Assembly: GCF_020520425.1 (NCBI RefSeq)
Contig: NC_079489.1
Span: 21,910,001 to 21,974,000 of the forward strand
Direction of reading: 5' to 3'
Origin: Spinacia oleracea
Taxonomy: Eukaryota; Streptophyta; Magnoliopsida; Caryophyllales; Amaranthaceae
Length of the DNA stretch: 64,000 bases
In this document: positions 56,601 through 64,000 of the stretch, piece after piece
Numbering within the stretch: the stretch's first letter is position 1
How the letters are laid out: every line of letters starts with the position of its first letter
Position numbers and translations under genes: made by a program
Notes under the pieces: model-generated
What the model saw: the letters and a program-made list of their open reading frames with translations, nothing else
Database searches by the model: none
What the model was told of the DNA's origin: nothing

Positions 56601-59429
56601 GCACTGCTCAGCTTCATGGATGCCTTTTCAGGCTACCACCAAGTATTCATGCACCCCGATGACAGGGCAAAGACAGCGTTCATCACAAGCGCAGGAGTGT
56701 TCAACTACAAAATGATGCCTTTCGGCTTAAAAAATGCCGGAGCCACCTACCAGAGGTTAGTTGACCACGTCTTCGCCGACCAGAAAGGGAGGAACGTGGA
56801 GGTCTACGTGGATGACTCCATCGTAAAAAGCATCAAGGAGGAAGACCATGTCAAAGACTTGGCAGAGACCTTCGGAAATCTGAGGAAATACAGCATGAAG
56901 CTGAACCCAAAAAAATGCGTCTTCGGGGTGAAGTCAGGGAAATTCCTCGGATTCATGGTGAGCGAAAGAGGAATTGATGCGAACCCAGACAAAGTCCAAG
57001 CGGCATTGGATTTACCCGAGCCGAAGACCAAGAGAGATGTGCAGAGGCTAACCGGCAGGTTAGCCGCACTAACAAGGTTCATATCAAAAGCCTCGGACAA
57101 GGGAGCCCCCTTCTTCAAGGCACTGAAACCAAAGAACCTCCCCGGAGGAGAAGCAGAACCAGTCAAGAAAAAGGGGGTCCCGAGGAAAGTGGATCCCGAA
57201 CTGATATGGGAACAGGAGCAAAAAGAAGCTTTTCAGCAACTCAGAGCCCACCTAGCTCAACTGCCGACACTGGCCAGACCAAAGGAGGGGGAAACCCTGT
57301 ACCTATATGTCGCAGTTAGCCCTGGAACCGTCAGCGCAGTGCTTCTTCGGGAAGAAGAAAAGAAGCAACAGCCAATCTACTTCACCAGCCGAACACTTAC
57401 AGGAGCCGAAACCCGGTACCCACTCATCGAGAAAGTCGCATATGCAGTAGTGGTAGCTGCACGAAAACTGAGGCCATACTTCGACTCCCACCAGATCACA
57501 GTGCTAACTGACCAACCGCTCGAAAAAGTACTCGACAAAATAGAGAGGTCAGGAAGATTGGCTGCCTGGGCCTTCGAACTATCAGAGTTCGGCATCAAAT
57601 ATCAGCCGAGGACAGCAATCAAAGCACAAGCATTGGCAGACTTCTTGGCCGAGTGCTCATACCAGGAAATGTTGGATGATACGAAAAGCACTTGGGAGGT
57701 CTTCACTGACGGATCTTCCACAGTAAACGGCTCAGGGGCAGGAGTTGTACTAATCCCCCCGACGGGGAAAAGCATAGAGTATGCATTGAAGTTCGGCTTC
57801 AAAGCAACCAACAACGAGGCCGAATACGAGGCCGCAATCGCAGGGATAGAGCTTTGTTTATCCCTAGAGGCCGAACATGTTCGCCTCAAAACTGATTCCC
57901 AGCTTGTAGCCAACCAGATCCGAGGAGAGTATGAGGCCAAATGGCCCAGCATGACAGCCTATTTAGCAAAGATTAAAACCTTAACGTCAAAGTTAAGATC
58001 CTTTGAAGTCATCCTCATTCCCCGAGGACAGAACGCGCAAGCAGACGCACTGTCAAAACTCGCAAGCTCGACACTCATCGACCTAAACAGGTCGGTCCAC
58101 GTGGAAGTTCACCAGGAGAGAAGCATCGACTTGCTACCCACCACAGTATGCAGCTTACGCACCGAACCGAGCTGGATGGACGCAGTAGTTGCATACAAAG
58201 AAAGGGGAGAACTTCCTGAAGATAAGCTGCAAGCGAGAAAACTGAAAAGATTCAACAGATGGTTCATCATCAGCGCCGAAGGAGAGCTCATGAGGAAATC
58301 ATTCTCTGCTCCGCTGCTAAAATGTGTGGGTCCAACAGACGCTGACTACATCCTAAGGGAAATCCACCTCGGGATATGCGGAAACCACATTGGAGGTAGG
58401 ACATTAGCACATAAAGCCCTTCGGGCTGGGTACTGGTGGCCCACTATGGTTTCCGAGGCAAAGCAGATGGCAAGGAAATGCGAGAAATGCCAAAAGTTCG
58501 CACCAGCCATCCATCAACCAGCTCAAGCCCTACAATCAACACTGTATCCCTTACCATTCGCACAGTGGGGGTTAGACATCATTGGTCCCTTCCCCTCAGC
58601 GACGAACCAGAAGAAGTGGTTGATTGTAGGAGTCGACTATTTTAGCAAATGGATCGAAGCCGAAGCTGTCTCCTCCATCACCGAACCTCAGGTCCGCAAG
58701 TTCATATGGCAGAACATCATCACAAGGTTCGGCATACCAAGACTGATGGTCTTCGACCACGGGAAACAGTTCGACAACACCCCGTTGCAAAAGTGGTGCA
58801 AACAGTTCGGCATACACCTAGCATACTCGGCAGTCTGTCACCCACAAAGCAACGGGCAAGCCGAAGCCGCTAACAAACTCATCCTCAACGCACTCAAGAA
58901 AAGAGTCGAGGATGACAAAAACAAATGGTTAGAAGAGCTACCCGGAACGCTATGGTCCCTTCGGACCACTGAAAAAGAAGCTACCGGACAAACACCGTTC
59001 CACCTTGTATACGGATCCGAAGCTGTAATTCCTGTGGAAATCGGAACAGAAAGCCTGAGGATCCAGGCATACAACAGGTATGATGGGCTCCAAGGAGAAA
59101 GCAACAACCAGCTTCTATCCGAAGCTCTCGATCTACTGGATGAAGCTCGGAACGATGCAAGGACACTCAACGCAGCCTATTTGCAGAGGGTCAACAAGCA
59201 TTACAACCGAAGAGTCAACGCCAGACCCCTAAAAGTCGGTGATCTAGTACTCAGAAACGCCGCCTCGGTTCAGAAAGGACGGATCCATGGCAAACTCTCA
59301 GCCACTTGGGAAGGACCATACATCATCCATTCCGAAAAAAGGCCAGGCACGTATATGCTGAAACAGTTAGATGGAACAATTCTGAAGAACCATTGGAATA
59401 CCGATATTCTCAAGAAATATTTTGTATGA
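53679..59429 (+). CDS. Gypsy F gag-pol polyprotein (1916 aa, intact)
   Basis: Single-ORF Ty3/gypsy polyprotein. The frame is open from 53502, inside the LTR/PBS region, so I choose the first Met after the PBS (53679, MVNDVVNNDDD). Numbered from it: an Arg-rich N-terminus, retrotrans_gag core (ITDPRDHVISYEQQM, GVAGEWFRSLPKGSIKSW) at about 235-340, and zinc-knuckle-like CEFHDDFGHHTEEC at 508-521. Protease LVDGGSAVN has its Asp at 649. RT has MDAFSGYHQVFMHPDD and YVDD with its first Asp at 1045. RNase H has FTDGSS with Asp at 1344. Integrase has an HHCC finger (HLGICGNHIGG...CEKC), then D1633, D1693 and E1729. No stops or frameshifts, so it could encode functional enzymes. The DGG protease site is common in this group. 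Confidence 0.95.
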   Translation: MVNDVVNNDDDMMVRSDSESDQEGDPQSMARSQPSRATTATNAGPPIPTREELTAAMTIMQNFLFNEKQQGLANDRREERRTRRRLNEPPSAEVSRPERELLPLTGTHLTSRWTESTWDTQKRAQQQPDWFARPSPTPTALQSESTTRNTRIRSSVLSRLRPSVHSRLRPSIHTRLGVGESSRSGERPEVSSRERRRDRRHDRTPSPHRTPERSNHRTSANEGIRARLGKRIMTPTSSPFSDELIMEEIPKVRLPTHLTYSGITDPRDHVISYEQQMFLSPYSEACWCKYFPTTLTGVAGEWFRSLPKGSIKSWKKLKKRFCTQFVSNNRPERTTAELTSIQQERDESLREFMARFMKESTNIPNLQPDVAIFALKHALQEGKFRDELSMKNPSRIADVLQMADAFIRTEEFNKAAARLKGSSDPRDTKNTQSKPEGSSRKGKEKVGAREMSPKKDGRRGELQPKYTNYTPLALPRKEIFSLNRNDEKWKLPGKLKSNPARRNKNKWCEFHDDFGHHTEECNSLKDNIEDLVRRGYLKQYLLDRREEKEKAASGKQHEQPQKRVYEATGHKKNDILVVFGGQKSGQASKKHLRALSHRVNFSAVGDNQPHPPNMTFTADDCFGVQYKHDDPLVISMDLNNHNVHRVLVDGGSAVNIIFRNCFEQLILEEPEEALTKVSYPLIGFNGSAAIPRGKITLPVTVGEGQAAKTLRDEFLVMDCDSVYNVIMGRTMIHKMQAVPSTYHQLMIYVSDAGFAERIRGDQEVARRTCHTAVRKPKLEDGPEEEKGAKGEESEAKRRRASTSSLSPAEVDARPETLSPEPDQEMEDIFLEDNSDRSVRIGKGLSSGLRIDLIRLLRDHKDIFAWSAADMPGINPKLICHKLDVNAEARPIKQKKRNYSSEKNKAIAEEVKKLQEAGFIEPCMYPKWLANVVMVKKANGSWRMCVDFTDLNRACPKDCYPLPRIDQLVDSTSGHALLSFMDAFSGYHQVFMHPDDRAKTAFITSAGVFNYKMMPFGLKNAGATYQRLVDHVFADQKGRNVEVYVDDSIVKSIKEEDHVKDLAETFGNLRKYSMKLNPKKCVFGVKSGKFLGFMVSERGIDANPDKVQAALDLPEPKTKRDVQRLTGRLAALTRFISKASDKGAPFFKALKPKNLPGGEAEPVKKKGVPRKVDPELIWEQEQKEAFQQLRAHLAQLPTLARPKEGETLYLYVAVSPGTVSAVLLREEEKKQQPIYFTSRTLTGAETRYPLIEKVAYAVVVAARKLRPYFDSHQITVLTDQPLEKVLDKIERSGRLAAWAFELSEFGIKYQPRTAIKAQALADFLAECSYQEMLDDTKSTWEVFTDGSSTVNGSGAGVVLIPPTGKSIEYALKFGFKATNNEAEYEAAIAGIELCLSLEAEHVRLKTDSQLVANQIRGEYEAKWPSMTAYLAKIKTLTSKLRSFEVILIPRGQNAQADALSKLASSTLIDLNRSVHVEVHQERSIDLLPTTVCSLRTEPSWMDAVVAYKERGELPEDKLQARKLKRFNRWFIISAEGELMRKSFSAPLLKCVGPTDADYILREIHLGICGNHIGGRTLAHKALRAGYWWPTMVSEAKQMARKCEKCQKFAPAIHQPAQALQSTLYPLPFAQWGLDIIGPFPSATNQKKWLIVGVDYFSKWIEAEAVSSITEPQVRKFIWQNIITRFGIPRLMVFDHGKQFDNTPLQKWCKQFGIHLAYSAVCHPQSNGQAEAANKLILNALKKRVEDDKNKWLEELPGTLWSLRTTEKEATGQTPFHLVYGSEAVIPVEIGTESLRIQAYNRYDGLQGESNNQLLSEALDLLDEARNDARTLNAAYLQRVNKHYNRRVNARPLKVGDLVLRNAASVQKGRIHGKLSATWEGPYIIHSEKRPGTYMLKQLDGTILKNHWNTDILKKYFV

Positions 59430-59814
59430 TCTCTGTCTGTAAACCAGGTAAGTAGTTTAATGAGAAGAGGAAAGCCATTGGCACCATGTGTTTCATTAAA
59501 CTTATCTCTACATTTATTGTCCCTTTATATATATATGCAGCCTCGGATCTGATCAATCCGAGACCAAAAACAGGTTGACTTTGCCCATTCCTTGATAAAA
59601 TGCAAGAAATGACCAAATCATACACTTCAGGGAACCGTCCAGAATCCTCGGATTCGCGGTACCCTAATAAAATTTGTTCGCAACAAACAGTCGCTCGAAT
59701 CAAGTTATAAAACTCCGGCTCAGATCCACGGATCGCCGAAGGCATAACTAAAGAGGCAGACTAGCGATCTCTTGCCCAGGTTTCCGAACCACAAGAGATC
59801 GGAAGAACAATCCA

Positions 59815-60095
59815 AACCTCTGAGCAGATCGACGGATTTGAAGAGTCTGGAAACTAAAGAGTCTCTTAGCAGATCTACGGATTTGAAGAACTCGCAAAAC
59901 TAAAGAGTCTCTTAGCAGATCTACGGATTTGAAGAACTCGCAAAACTAAAGAGTCTCTTAGCAGATCTACGGATTTGAAGAACTCACAAAGTCAAAGAGT
60001 CTCTTAGCAGATCTACGGATTTGAAGAACTCACAAAACTAAAGAGTCTCTTAGCAGATCTACGGATTTAAAGAGCTCGCAAGATCAAAAGGTTTT
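59815..60095. repeat. 46-bp minisatellite between pol and the antisense gene
   Basis: About five to six units built from AGAGTCTCTTAGCAGATCTA, CGGATTTGAAGAACTCGC and AAAACTAA, with little change between central copies. It lies in the 3' untranslated part of gypsy F. Confidence 0.9.
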
Positions 60096-60201
60096 TAGCA
60101 AGTCTACAGAAAGAGGAGCTCGAGAAATCTACGGATTTAAAGACCTAAAAATTGCGAAAGAACAAGTTGAAAAGAAGCAGCCAAGTAACAAACATTCATT
60201 T

Positions 60202-60207
60202 TTTATT
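60202..60207 (-). terminator. Poly(A) signal AATAAA of the antisense gene
   Basis: AATAAA on the minus strand, about 235 bp after the stop codon of the six-exon antisense gene at 60439. Confidence 0.45.
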
Positions 60208-60438
60208 CAATATTTGGGGGAAGTACAAACACATCGAAAACCTCAAAAATTGAAAACAAAATGAAACAAGTTAAAATCGGCAGCCATCAACAGACAATAC
60301 CGGCCTACCGAAGTACTAAAGAAAGCAAAAAGAAATGAGTACAACGCAGCGCCGAGGCAAAAGGGGGAAAAGCAAGCACATATTCGGAAGTCCTCAACTG
60401 GAACCGACCGACTCTGAAGAAGACGACTGCCCGAATCC

Positions 60439-63400
60439 CTAACTCTTGGGAGTCTCAGAAGCGGCCCCTAGGGGAGCATCCTTCGAAGAACCCCCAGCAG
60501 TGGTATCACCTTCGGAAGTTGCCTTCTGGGCCCGAGCCTCTGCAAGAGCAGCTTGGCGTTCAGCTTCAGCTTCATCTCGATCAGCTTGGCATTCCACCAA
60601 GTGGTCCTCGGCCTGCATCCATAGAGGAACTTTCTCGTTCCAAGGGAAGTGAGGCATGTGCTTCGCAAACATGCGCCGAGCACCCAGGATGCCGTTCCAG
60701 TACTGCTCTCTACACTGATCAGCAGTGTAGAGGTTGACTCGCTCCTGCTCCAGCTTCCGAATATAGTCATCTTTTTCCCGAAGCTTCAGCCGAAGGACAG
60801 GCACCTTATCAGCTTGCTGCTGGATCAGCTCCCGATGCTGGACAAAATGGTGGAGCCTTAACTCCGCCTCTTTACGCTCCTTGTCGGCCGCTTCAAATTT
60901 AGACTTCATCTCCTGGAAGAGTCTATCTTTTTCCTCAAGTTCGCTAGCGAACTTAGCGGCCATATCCTTCTTCTCCTCAGCAAAGGAAGCGATCTTCTCA
61001 GCATCCTCTTCAACTCGGAAGATGAGCTGGCCAACCTCGGTCCCGATCTTCTCAGCAGACTCTCTAGCCTCGCGACTATAGTGAAGGTACAGCTGCTTGA
61101 GTTCCGTAAGCTCGGAGAGGAGTTGCCCAGCCTTCTGGTCCAAAATGGGAATATCACGAGCATAAGCCTCACGATATTTCCTCAGTTGTTTCTCCTCAAC
61201 CGAGCTACACTCGGAAGCGAACGAAGACCAGAAAACAGCCTGGGAACGAGAGAAAGATGAGCAAAATAGGAAAAACATAAAACAAAAACACAACTCAAAG
61301 AGAAAAATCTAGCAAATTACCTCGTTCAGATAGTACTGGGCCATCATTGCCGGATTCCTCTCTTCGGCCCCAGGAACCCTCCACTGCGGGTTAGCACGAA
61401 GCAGATTCTCCCGAGCAGCCTCGGGGCCCACCAAGGATCCCACGTGAGCCAAAGGGTCCTCTCCCAAAATCGGAGCCCTGGCATATCGAGCCATCGCCTC
61501 CCTTACTTCTTCGGGGATCCGTTTTAGCGGAACATCCGAACAGGGATCAGCATGGATCAGCCTATCCAGGGCCGAGGTAGAAGTAGAACCCAAAGTTGAG
61601 TGGCGCCTCTTCCTCGTCAAACCTTGCTCGGGCTGCTCCTCCTCTCCAGCAGAGGGAACCTCCTTCTGAACCTCGGGGACCGCAGCTTCGGGGCCCGAGA
61701 GATCTATCATCTCCTTGTCTGGACTCTTCTCCCTCTCGAAGGGAAGATCAGCAGACTCCTTCTTCTCCCCAGCTACCTCAGGGACATCCGAACCAGGAAC
61801 AAAATCGGCTTCAATCGCCTCCATCACCTCGGTGATATCCTGGATTTCGATCCCCAAAGCAGCAGATGGTTTAAGGGGAGAAGGGATGATATCTTCCTCG
61901 ATCAGCGGCTGATCCACGGCCGGCGGTTCAGCAACCACCACACTCTTTAACTTCTGCCCTGGCAAGGGCATGAAGTGAAGAAGATTCTTAGGAGGAGGCA
62001 TGACTTCCGAAACTGCTTCCTGCATAGCAAGCATTCAAAGATTAGTTTCCGAAAAGGGGAGAAACGAACTACAAAAACTCCAAGTCAGAACAAATACCTT
62101 CTCCGAGGGCTGAGAAGCCTTCGCTTTCTTCGGATGCGTGGAAGGCCTCAAAAGAGTGCTACCCTTCCTTTTGCGTTGATCCTAAAAAGGGGAGACCAAG
62201 GGTCAACGAATGTAAAAGAAGAAAAAGGAAGAAATAGAGAAAAAAGCGGGAAATACCCGGTTCCTAGATAAAGAGATATCTATCCGAGCCGGAGATGAAA
62301 CCGAAGGAACGGCACGCGGCACAGCGTCAGTCCCAGGACCCTAAAAAGATGGTCCAGGACCAAGACGTTAGCCGACGGCCAACCGAAAAGAAAAAGATAA
62401 ACAGAAAATCGAGCCTATAAATGAACACTCACCGGATCCGAAGTCGTCTTCAACTCAGGAAGCACAACCTTCACAGGAACAGCTTCAACAGAAGAGGCGG
62501 AATCCCACGGATCAGCTCGAACTTCGGATATCCGAGCAACCCCCAAAGGAGACAACACGTAATCCTTCAGACGAGGATTACGAGGGTTATCTTTTCCGAA
62601 CTTGTACTCGGGAGCCGGGTCGTGAATAGTCTTCAAATCCAAAGAAATGCCCAACTTCTTAGGATCAATGCAGCTAAAGCCGTACTCTGCAAAAACAAAG
62701 CACAAAACATGTCAGCAAAACGAAACAGGAAAGAGGACAAACTCACTGAAAAAACGGTCTCAGCCGAAAGACACCTACCCCTGTCAAAAATCCTGCTGAG
62801 ACCGGCAACAGCAAGAATGTCCTCCCTCAGAATGTAATTGAGATTCGGGAGCCAGCTAGACGGCAGTCGGTGGTTATCCTCTTGAGCCAAGAACCACTGG
62901 AGGAGGTCCACATAGTGGCGATGGTTCCGATCTGGAGCCGCCACACCCCTCATATCAGGATCAGGAGCCACGAACCACTTCGGAGGACGATAAAAGTTGG
63001 GATGCTTCGGATCCGTCGGCACACGGACGAGCAACCACTCCGTCTTCCAATTGTGGTCAGAGCTAAGGTAGGGGTACGCCGTGATGTAGTTCGGATCCCC
63101 CCTCTTTCGGGACTTCTTGTTGACAATGGTCCACCAACCATACCCATCACCCTTGGAAGCATGGTTGAGAACCAGATCGTGAAGATCCCGAAAAATAGCG
63201 ACAGAGCAAGGGAAATTGACGAAGTCACACACCCATCTAAATCCGATTATGTGCCTCATAGATTTGGGTGTGAGCTGGGCCAAACTAATGTTGTACGACA
63301 CCAAAACCTCGGATACGAACGGATCCAAAGGAAAGCGGAGACCATTCTCCAAATGGTGAGTATACACGGAAATGAACCCCCTCGGTGGATGAGTCACCCG

Positions 63401-63826
63401 AGGACGCTCTTGTTCAGGAAGCTCGCACCAGTACCCCAAGGCATGCTGAATTCCGTATAGCTCCTCGGCCTTCCGATGATAATTCCCTAACTTCGCTTCC
63501 ACCAACCAGTCACCGCTGACCGATTTCTCCAACGGACCGTCGATCTGCGTGGTCTCATGCAAAATTGAGGCATACTTGCCCTTCGGATCAGCTTCCGACC
63601 AATGAACTGGAAACTCGGAGTAACGACGACGAACACCCGAAAAACCAGCTCTCTCACCAGAGGTTGCACGTTCATCTTCGGAAGCATCCCAACCAATCGA
63701 ACTCTTCTCCAACGGCCTCTCCGAAGGTCGACCCCTCGAAGATTTCGGTAACCTCCCCGAAGGCACGTTCTCTCTCTCACTAGAGGAGCCAACAACGAAC
63801 TTGTTTTTGCCCCTATTCTTTGCCAT
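60439..63826 (-). CDS. Antisense six-exon gene in gypsy F, Transposase_28-like plus coiled coil (989 aa)
   Basis: Exons on the minus strand: 63826-62779, 62686-62433, 62340-62257, 62181-62098, 62019-61321 and 61239-60439. All five introns have GT-AG ends and every junction keeps frame, giving 990 codons including the stop. The first exon (349 codons) has a charged, Ser/Arg-rich start (MAKNRGKNKFVVGSSSE). It then holds a conserved block with HPPRGFISVYTHHLENGLRF, PLDPFVSEVLVSYNISLAQL and TPKSMRHIIGFRWVC, like the 'putative gypsy type transposon' family (Transposase_28). The last exon is Glu/Lys/Arg/Ala-rich and predicted coiled coil (residues about 735-960). Exons 3-5 are acidic and low complexity. 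It runs toward gag-pol. Extra ORFs of this kind are known in Tat elements, but their role is not. Promoter and 5' UTR lie upstream of 63826, partly outside the window. Confidence 0.85.
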
Positions 63827-64000
63827 GGTCGCGAAATCTCGATCTAGGGTTTAGATTGAGGGGTAGAAGGAAGAACGAAGAAAAAAAGGAGAACTCAGAA
63901 ACAAATTACCTTTTTCCGAAGCGGAATTCGCCGATAAAGCGAACAACACAAGTTCCCGAAGTCTAAAGTTGGCCGAATTTCGTAGATCTGAAGAAGCAAA

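Larger units (their letters stand above)
53156..64000 (+). mobile_element. Gypsy F: Tat-type Ty3/gypsy element, 3' end beyond window
   Basis: 5' LTR candidate to 53608, PBS TGGCGCCGTCTGTGGGGA at 53612-53629, intact gag-pol to 59429, then a minisatellite and a six-exon gene on the opposite strand (60439-63826). No 3' LTR is reached. PBS type, polyprotein motifs and the convergent extra gene all fit the Tat group. The start at 53156 is tentative because the second LTR is not available for comparison. Confidence 0.8.

Noticed and set aside
59815..60095. Regular direct repeats that could suggest a CRISPR-like array
   Set aside because: Units are contiguous without unique spacers, in a plant retrotransposon. 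A minisatellite.
62870..63460. 196-codon plus-strand ORF
   Set aside because: Lies opposite exon 1 of the antisense gene, whose minus-strand frame has the domain and the splice consistency. Treated as a shadow.

Overview
This window is a retroelement-rich stretch of a plant nuclear genome. The evidence is GT-AG introns in an AT-rich background, plant-type Ty1/copia and Ty3/gypsy (Tat-type) LTR retrotransposons, a plant L1 LINE with a terminal RNase H domain, a tRNA-derived SINE and Stowaway-like MITEs. A eudicot is likely. A Caryophyllales member such as spinach or beet is my guess from the look of the LTRs, not something I can prove from sequence.

Gene-bearing part (1-11.8 kb). A LINE 3' half lies at 1-2379, followed by a tandem MITE-like array and a SINE with a perfect 16-bp target-site duplication (TSD). 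Next is a nine-exon SAM-dependent methyltransferase gene (3524-8185, EEF1AKMT4/METTL13-like). Its large first intron holds two MITEs. A two-exon gene for a small secreted Ala/Gln-repeat protein follows (10145-10802), then a 360-bp solo LTR with TSD GTTGA.

Nested stack (11.8-42.1 kb). One old Copia element (A, 11808-42111) has been opened at least four times: by a MITE in its 5' LTR, a 2.9-kb solo LTR (TSD AGCAT), a very young intact Copia (B, TSD CCACT, LTRs almost identical), and an 11.8-kb Tat-type gypsy element on the minus strand (C, TSD GATAT). Without its guests A is about 4.9 kb, a normal Copia size. C carries gag and protease but no recognisable RT, RNase H or integrase. It also has a plus-strand (antisense) ORF unit with its own TATA box and AATAAA, a minisatellite, and five copies of a palindromic GC-rich module.

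Inverted Copia pair (42.8-52.4 kb). Copia D (TSD ACATT) contains a truncated inverted relative, E. Together they form a roughly 2.9-kb inverted repeat with a hairpin at one junction.

Gypsy F (about 53.2 kb to beyond the window end). F has an intact gag-pol ORF (1916 aa) facing a six-exon antisense gene of 989 codons, with a 46-bp minisatellite between them.

Hand-counted LTR divergence gives the order A (about 10%) > D (about 6%) > C (about 1%) > B (about 0.1% plus one 36-bp indel), which agrees with the nesting. The most interesting features are the two antisense genes in the Tat elements, the palindromic module dispersed through C, and the young, possibly mobile element B.
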